NCBI RefSeq assembly: GCF_022179405.1
Contig: NZ_BPQT01000021.1
Span: 1-64,000 of the forward strand
Length of the DNA: 64,000 bases
Reading direction: 5' to 3'
Origin: Methylobacterium marchantiae
GTDB lineage: Bacteria; Pseudomonadota; Alphaproteobacteria; Rhizobiales; Beijerinckiaceae
This document shows positions 29,271-36,619 of the stretch, one piece after another. Every line of letters begins with the position of its first letter. Position 1 is the stretch's first letter. The notes under the pieces are model-generated. The model worked only from the letters and a program-made list of their open reading frames with translations. It did no database searches and was not told the origin of the DNA. The position numbers were made by a program, and so were the translations under genes.

Positions 29271-30194
29271 CTATTGCAGATGCCTCGCATAGGTGTCGCC
29301 CGCCGCGCGTTTCAGTTCCGCTCCGGCGTCCCGTCCGATCCGGGCGGCGTCCGATGCCGGGCCGGAGCGATGGACGGCCCAATGGACTGAGCCGTCGGGA
29401 AGGAACAGCAGGCCGTCGAGGGTCAGCATCTCACCCTCGATCCGTGCCAGGGCCGCGATCGGCGTGCGGCACGATCCGTCGAGTTCGGCCAGCAGGCCGC
29501 GCTCGGCTGCGAGTTCGGCCGTGGAGGTGGCGGATTCGAGAGGCCTCAGCAGGGCCCGGATGTCGGCATCCGCCTCCCGGCATTCGATGCCGAGGGCGCC
29601 TTGTGCCACTGCGGGGAGCATCTCGTCGACGGCGAGAACGCTTCGCGCCATATCGGCCATGCCGAGACGTTCGAGGCCGCAGAGTGCCAGGAGCGTCGCC
29701 TCGCAGGTGCCCTCTTCGAGCTTGCGCATCCGGGTATTGGCGTTGCCGCGCATGGGGACGATGCGCAGGTCCGGCCGCCGCATCAGGACCTGGGCGGCCC
29801 GGCGCAGGGACGAGGTGCCAACGCGCGCACCCGCCGCGAGACCGGCAAAGCCGTCCGATTGCGTGGAGAGGAAGGCGTCGCGCGGATCGTCCCGCTCCAG
29901 GATGCACGCGATGACCAGCCCGTCCGGCAGCCAGGTCTCAACGTCCTTCATCGAATGCACGGCCACGTCGACCACATCGGCGAAGAGCGCCTGTTCGAGC
30001 TCTTTCGTGAAGAGGCCCTTGCCGCCGATCTCCGAGAGCGGCCGGTCGAGGATGCGGTCGGCCACCGTGTTGACCACCACGAGTTCCGCCTCCAGCCCTG
30101 GATTGGCCGCGACGATCTTGTCGCGGACCATCCCCGTCTGCGCGAGGGCCATCGGGCTGCCTCGGGTGCCGATGCGGAGGGGGCGCTGGATCAT
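29271..30194 (-). CDS. hemC: Hydroxymethylbilane synthase
   Basis: A 307-aa enzyme that condenses four porphobilinogen molecules to hydroxymethylbilane in tetrapyrrole synthesis. Diagnostic segments are RIGTRGSPMALAQT at the start, VHSMKDVETWLPDGL, VGTSSLRRAAQ, PMRGNANTRMRKL and the dipyrromethane-cofactor Cys242 in LDGSCRTPIAAL. The length is typical. hemD does not follow; the next gene is the PAS-GGDEF protein. Confidence 0.94.
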   Translation of the reverse strand: MIQRPLRIGTRGSPMALAQTGMVRDKIVAANPGLEAELVVVNTVADRILDRPLSEIGGKGLFTKELEQALFADVVDVAVHSMKDVETWLPDGLVIACILERDDPRDAFLSTQSDGFAGLAAGARVGTSSLRRAAQVLMRRPDLRIVPMRGNANTRMRKLEEGTCEATLLALCGLERLGMADMARSVLAVDEMLPAVAQGALGIECREADADIRALLRPLESATSTAELAAERGLLAELDGSCRTPIAALARIEGEMLTLDGLLFLPDGSVHWAVHRSGPASDAARIGRDAGAELKRAAGDTYARHLQ

Positions 30195-30389
30195 GGGCGA
30201 CTGACGCTTGTGCAGGACGCTTCGGACAAGACCGCCTTTTCGAGGCTGTCATCCTTCAGTACGCAGTCGACGGACGGCTGTCACCGTGCCGATCGTCATC
30301 CTCCGGAGCTTCTGCATCGGCTGGATCGCCCGTGCACGGCTTCTTTGGCGTGCCCGTGATTATCCGAATCTTACGAAGTTCGGGGAACG

Positions 30390-30809
30390 ATGCCTCTCTC
30401 TGCGATCGAGACGACGGTGATGGCCAGGAGCAAGCTCGAACGGTTTCGTGACGCGCATTTCCCCGACGGCGACGAGGATCTCGACCGCCCGCCCGAGCAA
30501 GGACCTCCGCCGCGGCGCAGGGAGGAGGTACGATCCGACCAAGCAAGATCCGGCGGGGCAAGATCCGGCAACGCGCGACGCCGGTCGGGCCAAGGCGGAT
30601 TCGCCCGTACCTATCTCGGCTTCAGGCTCCTTCTGATGCTCGGGCCGCTGGCCTTCCTGCTCCTGTCGATCTTCGTGGAATGCGGATACCGCCCGTCCTC
30701 GATGATGCCGGAATTCCTCAGGACCACCGCCTGCGCGCGACGGGACATCACCCGGCACACCCTCTCCATCGAAACGACGCTCAGGACGATATCCGACCGC
30801 CTTCGCTGA
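30390..30809 (+). CDS. Small single-pass membrane protein (Cys pair)
   Basis: A 139-aa protein of unknown function. The N-terminal 70 residues are highly charged and basic, probably disordered and cytoplasmic. A single membrane helix (LGFRLLLMLGPLAFLLLSIFV, about 76-96) is followed by a short outside segment with two cysteines (ECGYRPSSMMPEFLRTTAC) and a helix. The next gene has the same plan and may be a diverged paralog. GGGGA lies just before the start; 30420 is an alternative start. Confidence 0.55.
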   Translation: MPLSAIETTVMARSKLERFRDAHFPDGDEDLDRPPEQGPPPRRREEVRSDQARSGGARSGNARRRSGQGGFARTYLGFRLLLMLGPLAFLLLSIFVECGYRPSSMMPEFLRTTACARRDITRHTLSIETTLRTISDRLR

Positions 30810-30954
30810 GCCGCGTCACCCGACTCGATCGACCGTCCCCGATTCGAGGTGCCGTATTTAACCGTATTCCGGCAACGGCGGAGCGCTGCGTAGTTCCGGC
30901 AGACACAACGCAGGGTTTCGATGATACGAATCGCTCGAGCTTTTCGAGGGTGTG

Positions 30955-31365
30955 ATGTCGCCTGTCCTGGCCAACCGAACCCCATTCCGTGCCGGTGCCG
31001 GCTTCTTCCACGCGCGCGCCGAGCGCGATGCCGCCACTCCGGCGCGCACTACCCATCAGGATGTCGCCAGGGACATTCTGTATGCACGCGGATCTCTGCA
31101 TGAAGATTCCGACGATGCGGATCGGCCGCGGCGTCTCTTCGGCCGCGGATGGCTCTTCTGGTTCCTGCTGGATGCCAGCCTGATCGTCCTGCCCGTCCCG
31201 CTCGTCGTGATGGTGCCGCCGGTGATGAATTGCCGCTACATCGAGACCAATGTCGGCTTCTACGCGGGCGATTCCTTCAGGTCCTGCGTCGGCGACGGCA
31301 TCTCGGAGCGCTGGGCGCTTCTCGACAGCCGCATGAAGATGCTGGTCCGCCAATCCGGGCGGTGA
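30955..31365 (+). CDS. Small single-pass membrane protein (Cys pair), paralog-like
   Basis: A 136-aa hypothetical protein with the same architecture as the gene 145 bp upstream: a basic, charged N-terminal region, one membrane helix (WLFWFLLDASLIVLPVPLVVMV), then an external segment with NCRY, 17 residues and a second Cys (FRSCVGDG), and a terminal amphipathic helix (WALLDSRMKMLVRQ). The two cysteines may form a disulfide in the periplasm. GAGGG precedes the ATG closely. Function unknown. Confidence 0.58.
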   Translation: MSPVLANRTPFRAGAGFFHARAERDAATPARTTHQDVARDILYARGSLHEDSDDADRPRRLFGRGWLFWFLLDASLIVLPVPLVVMVPPVMNCRYIETNVGFYAGDSFRSCVGDGISERWALLDSRMKMLVRQSGR

Positions 31366-31377
31366 TCGTCTCCGGCG

Positions 31378-31677
31378 TCAGAAAGCCTGGAGTGTGAGCT
31401 CCGTATGCTCGACGCTGGGCGGTCCCTCGAAACACGGCGAGACCATCGCGCGGTAATCCTTCCAGGCCTGCGAGCCGGTGAACAGTTCGGTATGGTCGGC
31501 GAGGGTCTCCCACTCGATCAGGAGCCGGTAGCGCTGCGGCTTCTCGACGGAGCGGCGCACCGCGAAGCTCCTGCAGCCCTTGGCGGCTTTGAAGATCTCC
31601 GAGGCCTTGGCGATGTTGGCCTCGAACTCCGCCTCCATACCGGCCTTGATGTCGATCTGCGCGATTTCGAGGATCAT
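31378..31677 (-). CDS. Antibiotic biosynthesis monooxygenase (ABM)-domain protein
   Basis: A 99-aa ferredoxin-like alpha/beta protein of the ABM family, seen in MILEIAQIDIKAGMEAEFEANIAKASEIFKAAKGCRSFAVRRSVEKPQRYRLLIEWETLADHTELFTGSQAWKDY. Such dimers are small quinol or haem-related monooxygenases or non-enzymatic binders; the substrate cannot be predicted. It follows the Kdo-hydroxylase-like gene on the same strand after 37 bp, so co-transcription is likely. Confidence 0.82.
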   Translation of the reverse strand: MILEIAQIDIKAGMEAEFEANIAKASEIFKAAKGCRSFAVRRSVEKPQRYRLLIEWETLADHTELFTGSQAWKDYRAMVSPCFEGPPSVEHTELTLQAF

Positions 31678-31714
31678 GGTGCGGTCCTAAATCCGTATCG
31701 ATGCGAGTGGGACG

Positions 31715-32581
31715 TCACTGCAGCTTGCGCCCGAGCTTCCTGGCCAGGATGCGCTGAGGGCTGCGCTCCGGATCGGCCTGGCTGGTGACGGGCAGGTATG
31801 CGGTCTGTTCCAGCATGTAGCGGCCGCCCATGGCGCCATGCATGACGAGGTCTGAGAACGTCACCCAGGTCTGGCCCGGGGCGAACTGCACATCGGCCTG
31901 GGGTGCCTTCGCCTGATACTCCATGTCCTGTTTGAGGGCATCGTGGAGGTGCAGCATCAGGTGATCGTATTCGGAGCGACGCGCCTTGGTGATGCGGAGG
32001 GCCGCCAGTACCCGGGCCGAGAAGGGCGAGTAGCCGGGCAGGCGCGGCAGGAACTTCTCCGCCATCGAGCCGAAATCCTCGCCCACCCGCCACAGGCGCG
32101 GCTGCCCGTCCGGGTTGACGTTGCGGAAGATGCGCAGGATGCGCTTCTCGCCGATCGGGTTGGACGGGAAGGCGTCCACGTGGAGCCGGGTATCGTCGCG
32201 GCGCCAGCTCAGCTTGCGCTGGTCCACCTCGAACGGGCGATACGACGTGCCGGCCAGCGAGACCTTGCCGGTATAGGCCGGCAGGTGCCGGTCGATCAGG
32301 CCCTGCGCGAAGGCCTTGTAGCGGATGAGGAGTTGGCGAAGCGCCTCCTGCTCCTCGGGCGTTCCGGCCGCGCCCCTGAGGGCGGCTTCCTTGCCGCGGA
32401 TGTTGACGTTCTTGGCCTTTCCGTCGGCGAAGGGACGCTGGACGAAGCGCTGCTCGAAATCGCTGAAGGGAAAGTCTTCGTCGTGGAAGACCAGGACCGA
32501 ACCGCTCTCCAGCGCATCGACCAGGGAGTGAGCGCCGGGAGCTGATCCGTCGCGGGCGACGGAAAGGATCGGGCTGATCAT
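31715..32581 (-). CDS. kdoO: Kdo hydroxylase family Fe(II)/2-oxoglutarate dioxygenase
   Basis: A 288-aa protein resembling KdoO, which 3-hydroxylates 3-deoxy-D-manno-octulosonic acid in the inner core of LPS. Putative iron ligands are His134 and Asp136 in RLHVDAFPSNP, with the distal His in TFSDLVMHGAMGGRYMLEQT. The LRIFRNVNPDGQPRLWRVGE block is also typical. The start at 32581 (MISPILS) was chosen because the upstream open frame lacks similarity. Assignment is from recalled family motifs. Confidence 0.75.
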   Translation of the reverse strand: MISPILSVARDGSAPGAHSLVDALESGSVLVFHDEDFPFSDFEQRFVQRPFADGKAKNVNIRGKEAALRGAAGTPEEQEALRQLLIRYKAFAQGLIDRHLPAYTGKVSLAGTSYRPFEVDQRKLSWRRDDTRLHVDAFPSNPIGEKRILRIFRNVNPDGQPRLWRVGEDFGSMAEKFLPRLPGYSPFSARVLAALRITKARRSEYDHLMLHLHDALKQDMEYQAKAPQADVQFAPGQTWVTFSDLVMHGAMGGRYMLEQTAYLPVTSQADPERSPQRILARKLGRKLQ

Positions 32582-32862
32582 CGGGGAAGCGTCCTCAAAG
32601 CCGCGTATGGCGCGGTTTAACCGAAGGCCGGGCTTTCCGCCAAGGGCAGCATAAAGCGCAGCATCTTCAGCCATACGACGCCCCGCTCCCGATGCATTAG
32701 CGGTGGATGACGTCGACGGCCGGTTGTCATCGCGCCAGGGCGGGCTCAACCATGGCTGACCGACCGATGGCATCCGTCGCAACCTTGGCGCACGCCCGAC
32801 CGTTCTTCCTGGTCGCGGCCAGGTTCGAAGGTTCGGCCGCGACGGCAACGAGGAAGCCGACG

Positions 32863-33306
32863 ATGGCGACGTTGAAGGAATTCGAGGAGTCGTTGCGCGA
32901 GCACGGCATGAACATGGCGCTCGCCCTATTGGAGCGGATGCGCGAGCGCGACAGGGCGACGCGCACGATCAAGCCGGCCCGGCGCCTCACCGGGCAGAAG
33001 ATGACACCGGACCTCGCCAGGGCGATCCTCGACCTCCACGCCTCCACGGGAATGACCCAGCAGGAGATCGCCTTCAAGGTCGGGGTGAACCAAGGCCGGG
33101 TCAACGAAGTGATCAAGCGCGGCAAGTGGCTGAACGACGATCCGAACGCGCCCGAGGCTGTGGCCCGTGACAAGGCGAAGGCCAGGATGCGGGGCGAGCC
33201 GAAGCGGGACCGCCCGGCACCGAAGCCGCCCGCCCGCAAGGAGAGGCCTGCGGCCTCGCCGCGCAGGCAGAGCCCGCAGGGACAGCTGATGTTCGGCGAT
33301 CTCTGA
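32863..33306 (+). CDS. Putative helix-turn-helix protein
   Basis: A 147-aa protein of unknown role. A coiled region (MATLKEFEESLREHGMNMALALLERMRERD) is followed by a likely helix-turn-helix (MTPDLARAILDLHASTGMTQQEIAFKVGVNQGRVNEVIKRGKW), then a long basic Pro/Arg/Lys tail ending QGQLMFGDL. It looks like a DNA-binding protein, perhaps a small nucleoid or plasmid-type regulator. Start 32863 has GAGGAA upstream; the frame is open further upstream. Not recognised beyond this. Confidence 0.65.
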   Translation: MATLKEFEESLREHGMNMALALLERMRERDRATRTIKPARRLTGQKMTPDLARAILDLHASTGMTQQEIAFKVGVNQGRVNEVIKRGKWLNDDPNAPEAVARDKAKARMRGEPKRDRPAPKPPARKERPAASPRRQSPQGQLMFGDL

Positions 33307-33410
33307 GAAGAGACCGAAACTTGGAAGAGACCGAAACCTGACGGGCCGGTCCGGAGTTGCTCTCGGCCGACCGTGCGATTCTGCGCGGTCGGGACGAGGT
33401 TCATTCAAGC

Positions 33411-33734
33411 GTGGTCAAGGTCTCCCGTCTCATCGGCACGCTCGCCATCCTGGGCGTCGCCTCGCAGGTCATGATCCGGCCCACCCTCGCGCAGCGGGCC
33501 TCCACCACCGACATGACCTGCGCTCAGGCGCAGGCGACGGTCACCCGGAGCCGAGGTATCGTGCTGGGCACGGGCGGGGCCACCTACGACCGCTTCGTGC
33601 GCGACCGGGGTTTCTGCGAGGTCACCGAGATCACCGTCCCGGCCTATGCCCCCACCCGCGACGATCCGAATTGCCTCGTGGGCTATCGCTGCCGGGAGCC
33701 GAGCCGCGGCGATCGTTTCTTCGGCGGGTACTGA
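33411..33734 (+). CDS. Small secreted four-cysteine hypothetical protein
   Basis: A 107-aa protein, probably beginning at GTG. A signal peptide (VKVSRLIGTLAILGVASQVMIRPTLAQ) precedes a mature domain with four cysteines: MTCAQAQ, GFCEVTE, NCLVGYRC. Such small Cys proteins are frequent in Hyphomicrobiales and likely form two disulfides in the periplasm. Function unknown. A TTG start at 33357 would add a non-signal leader, so GTG is preferred. Confidence 0.62.
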   Translation: MVKVSRLIGTLAILGVASQVMIRPTLAQRASTTDMTCAQAQATVTRSRGIVLGTGGATYDRFVRDRGFCEVTEITVPAYAPTRDDPNCLVGYRCREPSRGDRFFGGY

Positions 33735-33745
33735 CCATGAGAAAA

Positions 33746-33769
33746 CGCCCCGGCATCGCGGCCGGGGCG
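33746..33769 (-). terminator. Rho-independent terminator of hsp20
   Basis: CGCCCCGG (33746-33753) pairs with CCGGGGCG (33762-33769); reading leftwards the stem is followed by TTTTCTC, 23 bp beyond the hsp20 stop codon. Confidence 0.8.
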
Positions 33770-33791
33770 CCCCTCTTCGTAACAGTGGCGA

Positions 33792-34265
33792 TCACGCCGC
33801 CTGCTGGACCGCACCTTCGATCACGGGCGCCTTCACGGGGCCCGATGTGGCGATCTGGATCTGGCGCGGCTTCTTGGCTTCGGGAATCTCACGGACGAGA
33901 TCGATGTGAAGCAGGCCGTTCTCCAGTGCCGCGCCCGTCACCTGGACATAGTCGGCGAGCTGGAACCGGCGCTCGAAACCGCGGGCCGCGATGCCCTGGT
34001 GCAGAACCTCTACCTTCCGGCTGACATCCGGCTTGCGCTCGCCCTTGAGCGTCAGCGCGTTTTCCTTCACCTCGATGGAGAGGTCGGAATCGGTGAAGCC
34101 CGCCACCGCGACGGTGATGCGATAGGCGTTCTCGCCGGTGCGCTCGATGTTGTAGGGCGGGTAGGTCGGGACCGCGTCGGCGCTCACGAACTGGTCGAGG
34201 GCGGAGAAGAGGCGGTCGAAACCGACGGTGGAGCGATAGAGGGGAGCAAGATCGAACTGGCGCAT
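33792..34265 (-). CDS. Small heat-shock protein (Hsp20/IbpA family)
   Basis: A 157-aa alpha-crystallin-domain chaperone that holds unfolding proteins. The N-terminus (MRQFDLAPLYRSTVGFDRLFSALD) and alpha-crystallin core (YNIERTGENAYRITVAVAGFTDSDLSIEVKENALTLKGERK, ARGFERRFQLADYVQVTGAALENGLLHIDLVREIP) match rhizobial class A small heat-shock proteins. An RpoH-like promoter and a leader with ROSE-like pairing precede it, so both transcription and translation are probably heat-induced. Confidence 0.93.
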   Translation of the reverse strand: MRQFDLAPLYRSTVGFDRLFSALDQFVSADAVPTYPPYNIERTGENAYRITVAVAGFTDSDLSIEVKENALTLKGERKPDVSRKVEVLHQGIAARGFERRFQLADYVQVTGAALENGLLHIDLVREIPEAKKPRQIQIATSGPVKAPVIEGAVQQAA

Positions 34266-34346
34266 GACACATTCTCCTTAAGAAGCAACATGTAACGTTC
34301 ATGTCCGCCCGAGGGCCGGACCATTGCGCCGCCGTATCGGCCAGCG
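34266..34346 (-). promoter_or_regulatory. ROSE-type RNA thermometer in the hsp20 leader
   Basis: Read on the minus strand, TTGCTT, three bases, then AAGGAG closes a hairpin next to the start codon in which the Shine-Dalgarno sequence is paired and the single unmatched position is a G opposite G. This is the arrangement described for ROSE elements of rhizobial small heat-shock genes. An upstream hairpin (ACATG ... CATGT around AACGTT) precedes it. Melting with temperature would free the ribosome site. Confidence 0.75.
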
Positions 34347-34353
34347 CTCCTCC

Positions 34354-34385
34354 AATATCGGAGGCGTGCCGGAAGGCTTCAAGAG
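34354..34385 (-). promoter_or_regulatory. RpoH-like heat-shock promoter of hsp20
   Basis: On the minus strand CTCTTGAAG is followed, after about 15 bases, by CCGATATT, close to the alphaproteobacterial RpoH consensus (CTTGAA with a CNATAT-type -10). It would start transcription about 80 nt before the hsp20 ATG, just long enough to include the ROSE-like leader. Confidence 0.6.
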
Positions 34386-34443
34386 TTTGGATACCCCCAC
34401 GGATGCAAATTTTTACGCCGACCCTCTCGTCCGGATCGCCCCG

Positions 34444-35442
34444 ATGTTGACCCTTGCTTCGACCCCTGAAAATCCGGTTCCGCCGGGAGGCACGTTGGTC
34501 ACGGTCCATGCCGATGACGGGATCGGTTTGAGGGTGGCCCATTGGCGCCCGACGACGCGGCTGGTGAAGGGCACGGTCTGCCTGCTTCAGGGTCGGGCCG
34601 AGTTTATCGAGAAGTACTACGAGACCATCACCGACCTGCGCCGGCGCGGCTTCGCCGTGGTGGCGTTCGATTGGCGTGGCCAGGGGGAATCGCAACGCCA
34701 GGTCGCCGATCCGCATTGCGGGCATGTCGCCCGGTTCGACGATTACCACCGCGACCTGAAGGCGATCGAGGATGCGATCCTGCGGCCGCTGATGCCGCAT
34801 CCGCATATGTGCCTCGCCCATTCCATGGGCGGCGCGGTCGCCCTCACCGGGGCGGCGGAGGGGTGGCTGCCCTTCACCCGCATCGTCACCGTGGCGCCGA
34901 TGCTGTCGATCCGGATGATCCGTTTTCCGGGCGCGAGCTTCCTTCTCGCCCGTATCCTGCACCGGCTCGGCTTCGGGCGCCGCTACATTCCCCGTGGCAA
35001 GCCCGTCTCCATCGCGACGAACCCCTTCCAGGGAAACCGTCTTTCCGGCGATCCAGCCCGGTACGAGCGCAACGCACAGGCGGCGCGGGCCGTGGGTGCC
35101 GGTGCCGTGGGCGATCCCAGCGTCGGCTGGATCGTTGGCGCGTTCCGAGCCATGGCGAAGCTGAGCGATCCACGCGCGGCCGCCGCCATTCGGATTCCCG
35201 CGCTCGTCATCGCCGCCGGCGCCGATCCGGTCTGCGATACCAGGATCACGGAGCGGTTCGTGGCCCGCATGCCCTCCGGTTTCCTGATGGTGCTGCCCGA
35301 TGCCCGGCACGAAATCCTGTCCGAGCGCGACGCGATCCGCGACGATTTCTGGGCTGCCTTCGATGCCTTCGTGCCGGGAACATCGGCGGCGCCGGACAGA
35401 GCGGAATCGGACAGGAAGGGCGTCGCCGCGGCGAGTGCCTGA
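34444..35442 (+). CDS. Alpha/beta hydrolase (lysophospholipase/monoacylglycerol lipase type)
   Basis: A 332-aa serine hydrolase of the PldB/monoacylglycerol-lipase group. The oxyanion segment LLQGRAEFIEKYYETITDLRRRGFAVVAFDWRGQGES leads to the nucleophile elbow AHSMGG; the acid is likely Asp in AAGADPVCD and the base His in LPDARHEIL. Start 34444 was chosen; the open frame upstream overlaps the hsp20 promoter and is not similar to the family. Cytoplasmic; the natural lipid substrate is unknown. Confidence 0.82.
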   Translation: MLTLASTPENPVPPGGTLVTVHADDGIGLRVAHWRPTTRLVKGTVCLLQGRAEFIEKYYETITDLRRRGFAVVAFDWRGQGESQRQVADPHCGHVARFDDYHRDLKAIEDAILRPLMPHPHMCLAHSMGGAVALTGAAEGWLPFTRIVTVAPMLSIRMIRFPGASFLLARILHRLGFGRRYIPRGKPVSIATNPFQGNRLSGDPARYERNAQAARAVGAGAVGDPSVGWIVGAFRAMAKLSDPRAAAAIRIPALVIAAGADPVCDTRITERFVARMPSGFLMVLPDARHEILSERDAIRDDFWAAFDAFVPGTSAAPDRAESDRKGVAAASA

Positions 35443-35477
35443 AAGGCCCCTCGTACGACCGTGAGGAGTAAGTGCGA

Positions 35478-35645
35478 CCTTTCCCTGACGGGGTGGAGCG
35501 GCAGTGAAATCCGATCTGGGGACCAGAGCAGAAAGCCGCGCAGCGGCCAGAATCCTCGTGCCGGTCATATCGAGCCGCTATCGCGGCGCCACTCTCGCTG
35601 GTTCCCGTATCACCTTCCGCCGACGCTGCAGACATCCGGGAAAGG
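35478..35645. repeat. Dispersed element with terminal inverted repeats, copy B
   Basis: About 168 bp. It begins CCTTTCCCTGAC and ends ATCCGGGAAAGG, imperfect inverted repeats of each other. Its interior shares GGAGCGGCAG, CCGATC and a 3' block (GCCGCT..., TATCACC, GCTGCAG) with copies at 54203 and 62058. It fills the gap between the hydrolase and hisN genes. No open frame of note. It may be a small nonautonomous mobile element; no target duplication is evident. Confidence 0.65.
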
Positions 35646-35667
35646 TGCTTCTGTAATGAGATGGGGC

Positions 35668-36456
35668 TCACGGATTGAGGTGGCGCAAAGCCGCCGCATG
35701 CAGCCTGACATCTCCGGCGGCGACGATCCGGCCGCCCTTCGCGGCGGGACCGCCGTCCCAGGCGGTGACGATGCCGCCGGCGCCTTCGATGATCGGGATC
35801 AGCGCGACGATGTCGTGCGGCTTCAGGCCCGCCTCGACCACGAGGTCGATCTGCCCCGCCGCAAGCATGCAATAGGCGTAGCAATCGGTGCCGTAGCGAG
35901 ACATGCGCACGGCGCTCTCGATGCTTTTGAACCGGTCCTGCTCGTCGCCCTGTGCGAACAGGCGCGGATCGGTGGTGGCGAGCAGCGCATCGGCGAGGCG
36001 CTCGCAGCGGCGGGTCATCAGCTTGCGCGGCCCGCGAATGCCATGGAAGGTCGCGCTCGCCCCATCCCCGACGAAGCGCTCGCCGAGATAGGGCTGGTTC
36101 ATCAGGCCGCGCACGGGGACGCCGTCATGGAGCAGCCCGATCAGCGTTCCCCAGGTGGGAAGGCCGGTGATGAAGGCGCGCGTGCCGTCGATCGGGTCGA
36201 GCACCCAGACGCATTCCGCATCCGCATGATCCGAGCCGAACTCCTCACCGACGATGCCGTGCGTCGGAAACGTGCCCTTGATCCGGCCGCGCAGGATCGT
36301 TTCGGCGGCGCGGTCGGCCTCCGTCACGGGGTCGAAGGCACCTGTTCCCCTGCCCTTGTCGTCCATGCCGAACGAGGCGCGGAAGAACGGCAGGATCGCC
36401 TGCCCGGACTCGGTGGCGAGGTCTTCCATGAACCGTGCGAGATCGACGACGCTCAT
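35668..36456 (-). CDS. hisN: Histidinol-phosphatase (inositol-monophosphatase family)
   Basis: A 262-aa member of the inositol-phosphatase superfamily. Metal-binding motifs are visible: GEEFG (after GIVGE), DPIDGTRAFITGLPTWGTLIGL and the C-terminal LKPHDIVALIPIIEGAGGIVTAWDG. In actinobacteria and alphaproteobacteria this branch is HisN, which removes phosphate from histidinol-phosphate in histidine synthesis. Other IMPase-like activities are possible. No other his genes are near. Confidence 0.82.
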   Translation of the reverse strand: MSVVDLARFMEDLATESGQAILPFFRASFGMDDKGRGTGAFDPVTEADRAAETILRGRIKGTFPTHGIVGEEFGSDHADAECVWVLDPIDGTRAFITGLPTWGTLIGLLHDGVPVRGLMNQPYLGERFVGDGASATFHGIRGPRKLMTRRCERLADALLATTDPRLFAQGDEQDRFKSIESAVRMSRYGTDCYAYCMLAAGQIDLVVEAGLKPHDIVALIPIIEGAGGIVTAWDGGPAAKGGRIVAAGDVRLHAAALRHLNP

Positions 36457-36619
36457 CGAGAGGCCTCCTGTTAAACCGTGCCCCGCAACCGAAGCGGAGA
36501 CCCGCGAGCCTCGTCAAGCCCGGTTCCACAAGCAAGCACCGTTGCGGGCTATGGCGAACGGGACCTCTACGTCCGGCATCGGAGACCCGTGATCGACCTC
36601 GGGCGAAGCCGCCACGCCC

